From Marvinbryantia formatexigens DSM 14469 (GTDB lineage: Bacteria; Bacillota; Clostridia; Lachnospirales; Lachnospiraceae): a stretch of DNA of 64,000 nt. Positions 51,268 to 61,346 of this stretch are shown here, in pieces. The notes below the pieces were generated by a model. The model saw nothing but the letters and a program-made list of their open reading frames with translations, was not told the DNA's origin and did no database searches. The stretch covers positions 3,627,501-3,691,500 of the forward strand of contig NZ_CP102268.1 in the NCBI RefSeq assembly GCF_025148285.1, in the 5' to 3' direction. Numbering within the stretch: position 1 is the first letter of the stretch; each line of letters starts with the position of its first letter. Position numbers and translations under genes: made by a program.

Positions 51268-51993
51268 ATGGACAGAGAACAGCTTACCATACCGCGCCAT
51301 GTCGCCATTATTCTGGACGGCAACGGACGCTGGGCGAAAAGTAAGGGAATGCCGCGCAACTATGGTCACTCCAGAGGCGCAAAGAATCTGGAGGTAATCT
51401 GTGAGGACGCCTGGAACATAGGAATTAAGTATCTTACGGTTTATCTGTTTTCCACGGAAAACTGGAAGCGTTCGCCGGAAGAAGTGGACGGGCTGATGCG
51501 TCTGTTCCGCAGCTATACGAAGACCTGCATCAAAACGGCGCAGAAAAATAACATGAAGGTGCGCGTTCTTGGGGACCCGACGGCGCTTGCGGAGGATCTG
51601 CAGGAGAGTCTGCGCAACCTGGTGGAGAGCTCGAAGAATAATACCGGGCTGAATTTCCAGATAGCGATCAATTACGGAAGCAGGGATGAGATCGTGCGCG
51701 CCATCCGCAGAATTTCGGCGGACTGCGTGGACGGAAAGGTGAAGCCGGAGGATATCACGGAGGATTTATTTGCGGGGTATCTGGATACACGTGAGGTGCC
51801 GGACCCGGATCTTCTTATCCGCACCAGCGGCGAGCTGCGGCTTTCGAATTATCTGATGTGGCAGCTTGCGTACAGCGAATTTTATTTCACGGATGTTCCG
51901 TGGCCGGCGTTTACAAAAGAGAATCTCTGGCAGGCGATTGAAAAATATAATCAGAGGGAGCGGCGCTACGGCGGCGTTCTGAATGAGCAGTAA
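51268..51993 (+). CDS. uppS: isoprenyl transferase (undecaprenyl diphosphate synthase)
   Basis: A 241-residue cis-prenyltransferase that builds the C55 lipid carrier for cell-wall synthesis. Motifs: ILDGNGRWAKSKGMPRNYGH, TVYLFSTENWKRS, INYGSRDEI, and RTSGELRLSNYLMWQLAYSE. The ATG is 4 nt after the frr stop with only a weak ribosome site, so translational coupling is likely. Confidence 0.96.
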   Translation: MDREQLTIPRHVAIILDGNGRWAKSKGMPRNYGHSRGAKNLEVICEDAWNIGIKYLTVYLFSTENWKRSPEEVDGLMRLFRSYTKTCIKTAQKNNMKVRVLGDPTALAEDLQESLRNLVESSKNNTGLNFQIAINYGSRDEIVRAIRRISADCVDGKVKPEDITEDLFAGYLDTREVPDPDLLIRTSGELRLSNYLMWQLAYSEFYFTDVPWPAFTKENLWQAIEKYNQRERRYGGVLNEQ

Positions 51994-52008
51994 AAGAGGG
52001 AAATAATC

Positions 52009-52815
52009 ATGTTTGCAGTTAGATTGAGAAGCAGTATCATCATTATGGCAGTTGCACTGCTCACGATTATCCCCGGAGGCTATGTTTTGTGGGGGACAGC
52101 GCTGACTGTCTCCCTCATTGGTCTTGGGGAGCTGTACCGTGCGGTCGGTGTATGGAAGAAAAATGACATGGGTCTGGCGTTGACAGGCATTCTGGCGGCG
52201 GCGTTCTATTATGTGCTGCTGCTTCTGGGGCTGGAGGAGTACAGCACCATTTATCTGGTATTTGCGATGGCGGCGATACTTGCCGTCTATGTATTCACGT
52301 TCCCCAGATACCGCGCGGAGCAGGCGATGGCGGCGTTTTTTGGCATCGTTTATGTATGCGTGATGCTTTCCTATATTTATCTTACCAGAAGGATGGAGGA
52401 CGGCGCTTTTCTGGTATGGCTGATTTTCATCTGCTCATGGGGATGCGATACCTGCGCGTACTGCGTGGGAATCCTGATTGGAAAGCACAAGATGTCGCCG
52501 GTCCTCAGTCCGAAGAAATCCGTTGAGGGGGCAGTGGGCGGCGTGCTGGGCGCGGCGCTGCTGGGCGCCATATATGCCGCTATTGTGGGCGCGCATCTGG
52601 AGGCGGAAAACCCGGTAATCTCCTATGCGGTAATCTGTGCTGCCGGTGCCCTGATTTCCATGATTGGCGATCTGGCGGCGTCGGCTATTAAACGGAACCA
52701 TGACATTAAGGATTACGGGACCCTGATTCCCGGACATGGAGGAATCCTCGACCGGTTTGACAGCGTGATTTTTACCGCGCCGGTGATTTACTTCCTGTCG
52801 AATCTGATGATATAA
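52009..52815 (+). CDS. cdsA: phosphatidate cytidylyltransferase
   Basis: A 268-residue membrane enzyme with about eight hydrophobic segments; makes CDP-diacylglycerol. The signature SAIKRNHDIKDYGTLIPGHGGILDRFDS is complete near the C-terminus (key residues Lys, Asp-Tyr, Pro-Gly-His-Gly-Gly, Asp-Arg-Asp). AGAGGGA precedes the ATG. Confidence 0.95.
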   Translation: MFAVRLRSSIIIMAVALLTIIPGGYVLWGTALTVSLIGLGELYRAVGVWKKNDMGLALTGILAAAFYYVLLLLGLEEYSTIYLVFAMAAILAVYVFTFPRYRAEQAMAAFFGIVYVCVMLSYIYLTRRMEDGAFLVWLIFICSWGCDTCAYCVGILIGKHKMSPVLSPKKSVEGAVGGVLGAALLGAIYAAIVGAHLEAENPVISYAVICAAGALISMIGDLAASAIKRNHDIKDYGTLIPGHGGILDRFDSVIFTAPVIYFLSNLMI

Positions 52816-52880
52816 GTCATTGATTTTGAAGGTGCGCAGCACGGAATTTGATTACAGGAAAGTATAAGAAAGGAAAGCTT

Positions 52881-54023
52881 ATGAAAACGATTGCGGTTCT
52901 GGGAGCTACCGGTTCCATCGGCACGCAGACGCTGGAGGTAGCAAGAGCAAATAAGGATATCCGGATCGCCGCGCTGGCAGCGGGGCGCAATATCAGGCTG
53001 CTGGAGGAGCAGATACGGGAATTTCTGCCGCGCGTGGCGGCAGTCTGGGAGGAAGCGGACGCGCAGAAGCTGCGGACGGCGGTGCGTGACCTGGATGTAA
53101 AAATCGTCTCCGGGATGGAGGGACTTCTGGAAATCTGCACGCTGCCGGAGGTGGAAACCGTTGTCACGGCGATCGTGGGCATGATAGGCATCCGTCCGAC
53201 CATTGCGGCGATTCAGGCGGGCAAGGATATCGCGCTTGCCAACAAGGAAACGCTGGTGACAGCCGGACACATTATCATGCCGCTGGCAGAGCAGTGCGGT
53301 GTGAAGATTCTGCCGGTCGACAGCGAACACAGCGCGATTTTCCAGTCCTTAAACGGGGAAAATCCGCGTCAGATACACAAGCTTCTGATTACGGCGTCCG
53401 GCGGACCGTTCCGCGGACGGAAACGGGAGCAGCTTGCGGATGTGCGGGTGGAGGATGCGCTGAAGCATCCCAACTGGAGCATGGGACAGAAGATTACCAT
53501 TGATTCCGCCACTCTGGTCAATAAAGGGCTGGAGGTGATGGAAGCAAGGTGGCTGTTCGGCATGGATCTGGACCGGATACAGGTTGTAGTACAACCACAG
53601 AGCGTCATACATTCTATGGTAGAGTTTGTGGACGGAGCCATTATCGCGCAGCTCGGCACGCCGGATATGAAGCTCCCCATCCAGTATGCGCTTTATTATC
53701 CGGAGCGCAGATTCCTGGCGGGCGACCGTCTGGATTTCGCGCGCCTGTCGCAGATCACCTTTGAGGAGCCGGATACGGAAACCTTCCTGGGACTGCCTCT
53801 TGCGTACCGCGCCGCGCGGGCGGGAGGCTCCATGCCGACCGTGTTTAACGCGGCAAATGAGAGGGCGGTCAGCAAATTTCTGTCCAGGAAAATCGGATTT
53901 ACGGATATTTATGAAATCATCACAGAATGTATGGAGGCACATAAGGTAAGGCAGAATCCTTCTGTGGAAGAGATTCTGGAGACGGAACAGGAAACCTATG
54001 AGATGATTGAAAGCAGGTGGTAG
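52881..54023 (+). CDS. dxr: 1-deoxy-D-xylulose 5-phosphate reductoisomerase
   Basis: A 380-residue enzyme of the MEP isoprenoid pathway. NADPH site AVLGATGSIGTQTLE, ALANKETLVTAGHI, metal and substrate residues in VDSEHSAIFQSL, and PNWSMGQKITIDSATLVNKGLE. ATG at 52881 follows AAGGAAAG; an upstream in-frame start at 52848 is less likely. It supplies precursors for UppS in the same operon. Confidence 0.97.
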   Translation: MKTIAVLGATGSIGTQTLEVARANKDIRIAALAAGRNIRLLEEQIREFLPRVAAVWEEADAQKLRTAVRDLDVKIVSGMEGLLEICTLPEVETVVTAIVGMIGIRPTIAAIQAGKDIALANKETLVTAGHIIMPLAEQCGVKILPVDSEHSAIFQSLNGENPRQIHKLLITASGGPFRGRKREQLADVRVEDALKHPNWSMGQKITIDSATLVNKGLEVMEARWLFGMDLDRIQVVVQPQSVIHSMVEFVDGAIIAQLGTPDMKLPIQYALYYPERRFLAGDRLDFARLSQITFEEPDTETFLGLPLAYRAARAGGSMPTVFNAANERAVSKFLSRKIGFTDIYEIITECMEAHKVRQNPSVEEILETEQETYEMIESRW

Positions 54024-54024
54024 A

Positions 54025-55053
54025 TTGAACATTGTCTGGGCGTTGATTTTATTCAGCCTGATTATTTTGTTCCATGAATTCGGGCATTTTCTGCTGGCGA
54101 AGAAAAACGGCGTGACGGTCGTGGAGTTTTCGCTGGGTATGGGACCGCGCATCCTGAGCCGGGAATGGCACGGTACGCGTTATTCCTGGAAGCTGCTGCC
54201 TTTTGGCGGCTCCTGCATGATGCTCGGCGAGGATGAAGAGGAGAGCGGGGAGGGCTCGTTTGGCAGCAAGTCCGTGTGGGCACGGATTTCCATAATTGCG
54301 GCGGGACCGGTTTTTAATTTTATTCTGGCGTTTCTGCTGTCGCTGATTATTGTCGGTCTGTACGGATACGACCCGGCGGTGATACGGGGCGTGGAGGAAG
54401 GCTCTCCGGCGCAGGAAGCCGGGCTGCAGGAGGGCGACATCGTCACGAAGATGAACGGTAAGCGCATCTATCTGGCGCGTGAGGTCAGCAACTATATTTC
54501 CCTGCATCAGGGCGAGGATATTACGCTGACTTATAAGCACGACGGGGAAACCAATACGGTACACATTGTTCCGGTGCAGGATGAGGACGGCTATTACCGG
54601 ATGGGCGTTTCCGTCAATGTAAGCTATGTAAAGGGCAATCTCCTGCAGGTGATAAAATACAGCGCCTGCGAGGTGCGCTACTGGATCGATTTGTCGATTG
54701 AGAGCGTGCGGATGCTGGTGACCGGAAAAGCCGGCATTAAGGATATGTCCGGTCCGGTGGGCGTCGTCAGCATGATTGGGGAGACTTATACAGAGAGTGC
54801 CAAGGTCAGCATGTTTGCCGTTGTGATAAATATGCTGAATATGGGAATCTTCCTGTCGGCAACGCTCGGCGTCATGAATCTGCTGCCGCTTCCGGCGCTG
54901 GACGGCGGACGTCTCGTCTTCCTGATTATAGAGGCAATCCGCGGAAAGCGCGTCAATCCGGACAAAGAGGCGATGGTGCATTTTGTGGGACTGATGGCAC
55001 TGATGGTGCTGATGGTCGTGGTAATGTATAACGATGTGGCGAGACTGCTGTAG
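54025..55053 (+). CDS. rseP: RIP metalloprotease RseP
   Basis: A 342-residue site-2-type membrane protease. HEFGH (residues 17-21) binds zinc in the first helix, a PDZ domain lies near 110-190 (GSPAQEAGLQEGDIVTKMNG), and NLLPLPALDGGR near 290 supplies the third ligand. It cleaves membrane-bound anti-sigma factors and signal peptide remnants. TTG at 54025 lies five bases after AGGTGG; that site overlaps the dxr stop. Last gene of the operon; ispG, often next, is absent. Confidence 0.95.
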   Translation: MNIVWALILFSLIILFHEFGHFLLAKKNGVTVVEFSLGMGPRILSREWHGTRYSWKLLPFGGSCMMLGEDEEESGEGSFGSKSVWARISIIAAGPVFNFILAFLLSLIIVGLYGYDPAVIRGVEEGSPAQEAGLQEGDIVTKMNGKRIYLAREVSNYISLHQGEDITLTYKHDGETNTVHIVPVQDEDGYYRMGVSVNVSYVKGNLLQVIKYSACEVRYWIDLSIESVRMLVTGKAGIKDMSGPVGVVSMIGETYTESAKVSMFAVVINMLNMGIFLSATLGVMNLLPLPALDGGRLVFLIIEAIRGKRVNPDKEAMVHFVGLMALMVLMVVVMYNDVARLL

Positions 55054-55156
55054 CGAGAATGCTGCAGCGAGACTGATGTGGCGCACAGCGGGGCAGCAGG
55101 AGAAAATCCTGGATGTTCTGAAGAAGAGCAGCATGAAAAGAGCGATATGAAACCAG

Positions 55157-55184
55157 CAGGCTCCCGGAAACGGGAGCCTGTTCT
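55157..55184 (+). terminator. hairpin after rseP
   Basis: CAGGCTCCCG-GAAA-CGGGAGCCTG, a perfect 10-bp stem with a GNRA-type loop; the T run after it is weak (TTCT). The remainder of 55054-55339 holds no supported gene. Confidence 0.6.
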
Positions 55185-55339
55185 GATGAAATGGGGGACT
55201 GCCACCGCTGCCGCTGGTTGTTCTGTGATGAAGGAAGAACGTGCGGCTGTCTGTGTCTTTAGCTGTTTTTACGTAAAGGGGAAAGGTCAACCTGCCACTT
55301 TGCACGGCACGGAAGCTGGCAAACGGGAACCTGCGTGCT

Positions 55340-56605
55340 TTACGGGTACAGCTCTGCGATGCGCGTGACGGCGACGTAAATATCCTGGATACGGTACCAG
55401 GTGCGCCGCCCGACAATGCCGTCCTGCGTCAGCCCGAAGACGCTCTGGAATACCTTCACCGCGTTTTCTGTCGCCGGACCGAAGATGCCGTCCACGGCGA
55501 TTTTCGGAATCAGCGGATAGTTGTTGGAGATAGCGTTGAGCTGCTCCTGAATCTGGCGCACGGCGTCGCCGGAGGAACCGATGCGCAGGGCATAACCGGG
55601 ATAGGAGGAGGGAATGCCGGAAACCTCCTCCGCTGTATTGATGTACATGGAATCCCCGTAATAATAGCGGAGAATCTCAATATCGGAATAGCCCTGGTCG
55701 GCAAGGTTTTTCGAACCCCATTGACTCATCCAGTTCGGGCAGATGACGCGGTTTCCGTCACAGTATTGTGTCAGAATCGGCTGCTTCACATTCGGGCGGG
55801 AGAGATAGGCATCAAAAATCTCATCCACCACCTCCGAAATGCTCTCGTAGATATTGCGCCCGTAGATCCACTTGTGGTCGAAGGCGGTGGAGGAGGTGAT
55901 GGTAAAATTAAAGCCCTTGTTGCGGTACCACTCCGTATAAACGCGGTTCAGCGTAAACGACATAATGGCGAGAATATTTGCGCGCAGCGCCGCCTGCGGC
56001 CAGGTGGAATAAATTTCGCTGGAAGCGACATTTTTGATGTAATCCTTGTAGCGCACGTAATAGTCGGTGGCGGTGGTGTCGCGCGGGGAGCCATCGTGCA
56101 CGACGACAAATTCCGGGACGACAACACGGGAGAGAACGATTTCACCGGTCTGACTGACAGGCTTTACCTCGGCTTCGGCGATTTTCGGCGGATAATTACC
56201 GTAAAGCGTATGTGCCGGGATGACGACCACATCCGGTGTTTCGCGTTCTTCGATCGGACGCAGGCGGATGGTCTGCAGAGAAAGCTGTCCGGAAAGAATC
56301 TCGGAGCCGGAGACCGTGATTTTTTCATAGCCCTCCGCAGACACCGAGAAGGTATATTCGGAATAGGGCTGCGCCTCTCCAGGGGTCAGACTGTATTCCA
56401 GAGGAGGCGCTTCCAGAGACAGCGTCTCTGTGCGTCCGCTGCTGTCTGTGCGCACCTCCTCGATAACATTCTCCGGGTCGCCGGAATACGAAATGTCAAT
56501 CACGGCATCCTCCACAGGCGTGCTGCGAAGCGCGGATTCCACATTAATGCGCAGCATACCGGTATCCGTTGTCTGCTGCATAGCTCTTATGCGAGAATAG
56601 GACAT
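55340..56605 (-). CDS. SpoIID-domain protein with C-terminal peptidoglycan-binding domain
   Basis: A 421-residue protein. Residues about 10-150 form two beta-rich repeats (DTGMLRINVESALRSTPVEDAVI). The middle holds a SpoIID-like domain (VRYKDYIKNVASSEIYSTWPQAALRANILAIMSFTLNRV is the key region; TWP and ALRAQ-like residues are visible). The C-terminal PG_binding_1 domain spans about 355-415 (IGSSGDAVRQIQEQLNAI, VDGIFGPATENAVKVFQ). No signal peptide is seen. SpoIID proteins are lytic transglycosylases in engulfment; this vegetative-type relative may act at the wall or the spore. ATG at 56605 follows GTGAGG. Confidence 0.82.
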   Translation of the reverse strand: MSYSRIRAMQQTTDTGMLRINVESALRSTPVEDAVIDISYSGDPENVIEEVRTDSSGRTETLSLEAPPLEYSLTPGEAQPYSEYTFSVSAEGYEKITVSGSEILSGQLSLQTIRLRPIEERETPDVVVIPAHTLYGNYPPKIAEAEVKPVSQTGEIVLSRVVVPEFVVVHDGSPRDTTATDYYVRYKDYIKNVASSEIYSTWPQAALRANILAIMSFTLNRVYTEWYRNKGFNFTITSSTAFDHKWIYGRNIYESISEVVDEIFDAYLSRPNVKQPILTQYCDGNRVICPNWMSQWGSKNLADQGYSDIEILRYYYGDSMYINTAEEVSGIPSSYPGYALRIGSSGDAVRQIQEQLNAISNNYPLIPKIAVDGIFGPATENAVKVFQSVFGLTQDGIVGRRTWYRIQDIYVAVTRIAELYP

Positions 56606-56663
56606 AATAACCTCACACATAAATGGTTATAATTATTATATGAAGAAGAAAGTAATCTGCCTC

Positions 56664-56692
56664 TTGCCAAACGGTTATTTTTGTGCTATCAT
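56664..56692 (+). promoter_or_regulatory. sigma-A promoter of carAB
   Basis: TTGCCA (56664-56669), 17-nt spacer, TATCAT (56687-56692). The leader to carA would be about 280 nt; no PyrR-binding or arginine-box motif was recognised. Confidence 0.75.
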
Positions 56693-56766
56693 TTTAGCAA
56701 TTTGGGGTGTGGATTCGATGGGGAAGAGACGGGCGTTTTATTCCCTTTTTTTGCGCGATAGTAATA

Positions 56767-56960
56767 AGCCGGGCGGGAACGCTTGCGTTCCCGGCGTCCG
56801 TACAATTCACCGGGAGGGAATGCTCGCATTCCCAGGCGGTGAATTGTATGCGCGCAGAGGGAAGGGTAACTTCCCATCCGGCGCGTGTCGCGGCAACGAA
56901 CGCGTGAGCGTGAGTCTGAGAATTCACCGGGCGGGATGCGCACCGCACACCAATACATCA
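56767..56960 (+). repeat. nested GC-rich palindromes in the carA leader
   Basis: GGGAACGC-TT-GCGTTCCC, then ACAATTCACCG / CGGTGAATTGT enclosing GGGAATGC-TC-GCATTCCC, followed by AATTCACCGGGCGGG. The copies share a common plan, so this looks like a repeat family rather than a single regulatory RNA. Reading frames across it are artefacts. Confidence 0.8.
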
Positions 56961-56978
56961 GGAAAGGCAGGATGGACA

Positions 56979-58052
56979 ATGAAAGCATTTCTTATTCTGG
57001 AAGACGGAACTGTTTTTACCGGGCAGAGCATCGGGGCGGACCGGGAAGTCATCAGCGAAATCGTTTTTAACACGTCGATGACCGGTTATCTCGAAGTCCT
57101 CACCGATCCCTCTTATGCGGGACAGGCAGTTGTGATGACATATCCGTTAATTGGCAATTATGGTATCTGCACGAAGGACATGGAGTCGGAGAGACCGTGG
57201 CCGGACGCATACATTGTAAGAGAACTATCTCGTATTCCCAGTAACTTCCGTTCGGAAGGGACAATTCAGGATTTTCTGTTAAAATATAATATCCCCGGAA
57301 TCTCCGGAATAGACACCAGGGCGCTGACGAAAATACTTCGTGAAAAGGGCACCATGAACGGTATGCTTACGACCAACGAAAAGTTCTGTCTGGAAGAAGT
57401 GCTGCCGCAAATTGCCGCTTACCGCACCGGCAAAGTGGTGGAGAAGGTGACCTGCGCAGAAAAATACGTGCTGGAGGGTGACGGTCCGAAGGTGGCGCTG
57501 CTGGATCTGGGAGCGAAGCGCAACATCGCCCGCAGCCTGAACGCGCGCGGCTGCCAGGTAACGGTTTATCCGGCGCTGACGAAGGCGGAGGAGATTATCG
57601 CGGATGCGCCGGACGGCATCATGCTTTCCAACGGACCGGGCGACCCGAAGGAATGCGTTTCTATTATAGAAGAAATCCGCAAATTATATCAGACGGATAT
57701 TCCGATTTTTGCCATCTGTCTGGGACATCAGCTTATGGCGCTGGCGAACGGTGCGGACACCTATAAAATGAAGTACGGGCACCGTGGCGGCAATCATCCG
57801 GTGAAGGACTTAAAAACGGGCAGAGTGTACATTTCCTCGCAGAACCACGGCTATGTGGTGGATACGAAAAATCTGGACGCATCGGTGGCGGTTCCGGCAT
57901 TTACCAATGTCAATGACGGAACAAATGAAGGACTTGCCTATACGGGAAAGAATATTTTTACGGTACAGTTTCACCCGGAAGCGTGTCCGGGACCGCAGGA
58001 TTCCGGTTACCTGTTTGACCGGTTTATGAAAATGATGGAGGTGGACAGATAA
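56979..58052 (+). CDS. carA: carbamoyl-phosphate synthase small subunit
   Basis: A 357-residue glutamine amidotransferase subunit that delivers ammonia to CarB. N-terminal FLILEDGTVFTGQSIG and FNTSMTGYLEVLTDPSY, catalytic Cys247 in FAICLGHQLMALA, and His/Glu in VQFHPEACPG. GCAGGATGG precedes ATG 56979; the longer frame from 56640 runs through repeats and is rejected. The TAA overlaps the carB ATG (TAATG). Confidence 0.97.
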   Translation: MKAFLILEDGTVFTGQSIGADREVISEIVFNTSMTGYLEVLTDPSYAGQAVVMTYPLIGNYGICTKDMESERPWPDAYIVRELSRIPSNFRSEGTIQDFLLKYNIPGISGIDTRALTKILREKGTMNGMLTTNEKFCLEEVLPQIAAYRTGKVVEKVTCAEKYVLEGDGPKVALLDLGAKRNIARSLNARGCQVTVYPALTKAEEIIADAPDGIMLSNGPGDPKECVSIIEEIRKLYQTDIPIFAICLGHQLMALANGADTYKMKYGHRGGNHPVKDLKTGRVYISSQNHGYVVDTKNLDASVAVPAFTNVNDGTNEGLAYTGKNIFTVQFHPEACPGPQDSGYLFDRFMKMMEVDR

Positions 58053-61000
58053 TGCCGAAGAATCCGGAAATCAAAAAGGTACTTGTGATTGGTTCGGGAC
58101 CGATCGTAATCGGGCAGGCGGCGGAGTTCGACTACGCCGGAACGCAGGCGTGCCGCTCTCTGAAGGAGGAGGGCATCGAGGTCGTCCTTCTGAATTCAAA
58201 CCCGGCGACCATTATGACAGATAAAGACATTGCTGACCGCGTGTACATTGAGCCGCTGACGGTGGAAGTGGTGGAACAGCTTATATTAAAAGAAAAGCCG
58301 GACAGCGTGCTGCCGACGCTTGGCGGACAGGCGGGCTTAAACCTCGCTATGGAGCTGGAGGAGCGCGGCTTTTTAAAGGAAAACAATGTGCGGCTTATCG
58401 GCACCACTGCGGAGACGATAAAAAAGGCGGAGGACCGCCAGGAATTTAAAAACACGATGGAGAAAATCGGGGAGCCGATTGCAGCTTCAAAAGTCGTGGA
58501 AACGATAGAAGAGGGCGTTGCGTTTACAAACACCATCGGCTATCCGGTCGTGCTGCGCCCGGCGTACACGCTTGGAGGAAGCGGCGGCGGCATCGCCCAC
58601 AATTACGAGGAGCTGACGGAAATTCTGGCAAACGGGCTGCGTCTGTCACGCGTGGGGCAGGTGCTGGTGGAGCGCTGCATTGCCGGCTGGAAGGAAATCG
58701 AGTACGAGGTGATGCGCGACAGCGCAGGCAACTGCATTACCGTCTGCAACATGGAAAATATTGACCCGGTCGGCGTGCATACCGGCGACAGCATCGTGGT
58801 AGCGCCGTCCCAGACACTCGGCGACAAGGAATACCAGATGCTGCGTACCTCGGCGCTGAATATCATCAGCGAGCTGAACATCACTGGCGGCTGCAACGTG
58901 CAGTATGCCCTGAACCCGGACAGCTTTGAATACTGCGTGATCGAGGTAAATCCGCGTGTGAGCCGTTCTTCGGCGCTCGCCTCCAAGGCGACCGGCTATC
59001 CGATTGCGAAGGTGGCGGCGAAAATCGCGCTCGGTTATACTCTCGATGAAATCAAAAACGCCATTACGGGCAAAACGTACGCCAGCTTCGAGCCGATGCT
59101 GGACTACTGCGTGGTGAAAATCCCGCGCCTGCCATTTGACAAATTCATCAGCGCAAAGCGTACCCTCACCACACAGATGAAGGCGACCGGAGAGGTAATG
59201 AGCATCTGCGACAACTTTGAGGGTGCGATGATGAAGGCAATCCGTTCTCTGGAGCAGCATGTGGACAGTCTGCTGTCGTATGATTTTTCGCATCTGGATG
59301 ACGAGCAGCTTATGAAGCAGCTCGCAAAGGTAGACGACCGCCGCATCTGGGTGATTGCGGAGGCGCTGCGCCGCGGCGTTTCCTATGAGGTTATTCACGA
59401 TATTACAAAAATAGATATCTGGTTTATTGATAAGCTTGCGATTCTGGTGGAGATGGAGCAGGCGCTGCAGACGCAGGAGCTGACTGTGGAGCTGCTGAAA
59501 GAGGCGAAACGCATTGAGTTCCCGGACAACGTGATTGCCCGTCTGACCGGAAAGACAGAGGACGAAATTAAGGCGATGCGCTATGAGAACGGCATCACGG
59601 CGGCATACAAGATGGTGGATACCTGCGCGGCGGAATTTGAGGCGACTACGCCGTACTATTATTCTGTGTTTGGAAGTGAGAATGAAGCGCAGGAGACCCA
59701 TGACCGCAAAAAGGTGCTGGTGCTCGGCTCCGGACCTATCCGCATCGGGCAGGGAATTGAATTTGATTTCTGCTCTGTCCACTGCACCTGGGCGTTTGCG
59801 AAGGAAGGCTACGAAACAATTATTATCAATAACAACCCGGAGACGGTCAGCACCGACTTCGATATCGCGGACAAGCTGTATTTCGAGCCGCTGACGCCGG
59901 AGGATGTGGAGAATATCGTCCGCCTGGAGAAGCCGGACGGTGCCGTGGTGCAGTTTGGCGGACAGACCGCTATCAAGCTGACGGAAAGCCTTATGAAAAT
60001 GGGTGTGCCGATTCTGGGAACTTCCGCGGAAAACGTGGACGCTGCCGAGGACCGCGAGCTGTTTGACGGCATTCTGGAGAAATGCGGCATTCCGCGCCCG
60101 GCAGGTCACACCGTATTTACCGCTGAGGAAGCGAAAAAGGCGGCAAACGAGCTCGGCTATCCGGTGCTGGTGCGTCCGTCCTATGTGCTCGGCGGACAGG
60201 GAATGCAGATTGCCATCAGCGATGAGGATGTGGATGAATTTATCGGCATCATCAACCGCATCGCGCAGGAGCATCCGATTCTGGTCGATAAATATCTGGT
60301 CGGCAAGGAAATTGAGGTCGACGCGGTATGCGATGGCACCGATATTCTGATTCCGGGTATCATGGAGCATATCGAGCGCGCGGGCATTCATTCGGGAGAC
60401 AGTATTTCTGTTTATCCGGCGCAGAGCATCGACGCAAAGGTAAAGGCGACGATAGAGGATTACACAAGAAAGCTGGCGCAGTCGCTGCATGTTATTGGTC
60501 TGATTAACATCCAGTTCATTGTCTGCGGCGAGGAAGTATATGTGATTGAGGTAAATCCGCGCTCCAGCCGCACCGTACCGTACATCAGCAAGGTGACGGG
60601 CATCCCGATTGTGCCGCTTGCGACAAAGGTAATCCTCGGCGCGAAAATAAAGGACCTTGGCTACACACCGGGACTGCAGCCGGAGGCGGATTATTTTGCC
60701 ATTAAGATGCCGGTGTTCTCCTTCGAGAAAATCCGCGGTGCTGATATCAGCCTCGGACCGGAAATGAAATCCACCGGCGAGTGCCTTGGTATTGCAAAAA
60801 CCTTTAACGAAGCGCTCTACAAGGCGTTTCTTGGAGCGGGTATTAACCTGCCGAAGCACAAAAACATGATTATGACGGTGCGCGATGAGGACAAAGAGGA
60901 GGCGGCAAAGCTCGCAAAGCGTTTTGAAGCGCTCGGCTACAACATTTTTGCCACCAAGGGCACGGCGAAAGCGCTGATGGACGCCGATGTGCAGGTGCGC

Positions 61001-61249
61001 ATGACGCGCAAGGTGGAGCAGGAGTCGCCGAACATTCTTGACTTGATTCTCGGACATAAGATAGATCTGGTAATCGATACCCCTTCCCAGGGAATCGAGC
61101 ATTCAAAGGATGGTTTTGTCATCCGCCGCAATGCCATCGAGACCGGCGTCAATGTCCTGACATCTCTGGACACGGCGGGCGCGCTGATTTCCAGTCTGGA
61201 AAATACGGATGTGAAAAAGCTGACGCTGATTGATATTGCAAAAATATAG
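58052..61249 (+). CDS. carB: carbamoyl-phosphate synthase large subunit
   Basis: A 1065-residue enzyme that makes carbamoyl phosphate from bicarbonate, ammonia and two ATP for pyrimidines and arginine. Two homologous ATP-grasp halves: KVLVIGSGPIVIGQAAEFDYAG near the start and KVLVLGSGPIRIGQGIEFDFC near 555; TLGGSGGGIAHN and LGGQGMQIA; EVNPRVSRSSALASKATGYP and EVNPRSSRTVPYISKVTG. A C-terminal MGS-like allosteric domain spans about 930-1065. Length is normal. Coupled to carA. Confidence 0.98.
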   Translation: MPKNPEIKKVLVIGSGPIVIGQAAEFDYAGTQACRSLKEEGIEVVLLNSNPATIMTDKDIADRVYIEPLTVEVVEQLILKEKPDSVLPTLGGQAGLNLAMELEERGFLKENNVRLIGTTAETIKKAEDRQEFKNTMEKIGEPIAASKVVETIEEGVAFTNTIGYPVVLRPAYTLGGSGGGIAHNYEELTEILANGLRLSRVGQVLVERCIAGWKEIEYEVMRDSAGNCITVCNMENIDPVGVHTGDSIVVAPSQTLGDKEYQMLRTSALNIISELNITGGCNVQYALNPDSFEYCVIEVNPRVSRSSALASKATGYPIAKVAAKIALGYTLDEIKNAITGKTYASFEPMLDYCVVKIPRLPFDKFISAKRTLTTQMKATGEVMSICDNFEGAMMKAIRSLEQHVDSLLSYDFSHLDDEQLMKQLAKVDDRRIWVIAEALRRGVSYEVIHDITKIDIWFIDKLAILVEMEQALQTQELTVELLKEAKRIEFPDNVIARLTGKTEDEIKAMRYENGITAAYKMVDTCAAEFEATTPYYYSVFGSENEAQETHDRKKVLVLGSGPIRIGQGIEFDFCSVHCTWAFAKEGYETIIINNNPETVSTDFDIADKLYFEPLTPEDVENIVRLEKPDGAVVQFGGQTAIKLTESLMKMGVPILGTSAENVDAAEDRELFDGILEKCGIPRPAGHTVFTAEEAKKAANELGYPVLVRPSYVLGGQGMQIAISDEDVDEFIGIINRIAQEHPILVDKYLVGKEIEVDAVCDGTDILIPGIMEHIERAGIHSGDSISVYPAQSIDAKVKATIEDYTRKLAQSLHVIGLINIQFIVCGEEVYVIEVNPRSSRTVPYISKVTGIPIVPLATKVILGAKIKDLGYTPGLQPEADYFAIKMPVFSFEKIRGADISLGPEMKSTGECLGIAKTFNEALYKAFLGAGINLPKHKNMIMTVRDEDKEEAAKLAKRFEALGYNIFATKGTAKALMDADVQVRMTRKVEQESPNILDLILGHKIDLVIDTPSQGIEHSKDGFVIRRNAIETGVNVLTSLDTAGALISSLENTDVKKLTLIDIAKI

Positions 61250-61346
61250 CCTGCGTGAGCAGAAGTTCTGTGGTCTGCATGGCATAATATCAGGTTGAAT
61301 GACAATGGAACTGCGTGATGTTACATGGTATGTAATAAATTTCCGC

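Noticed and set aside
54049-55416. 455-residue minus-strand frame opposite rseP
   Set aside because: Shadow of rseP; no ribosome site and no family resemblance.
58646-61102. 818-residue minus-strand frame
   Set aside because: Antisense shadow of carB, whose plus-strand protein is full length and conserved.
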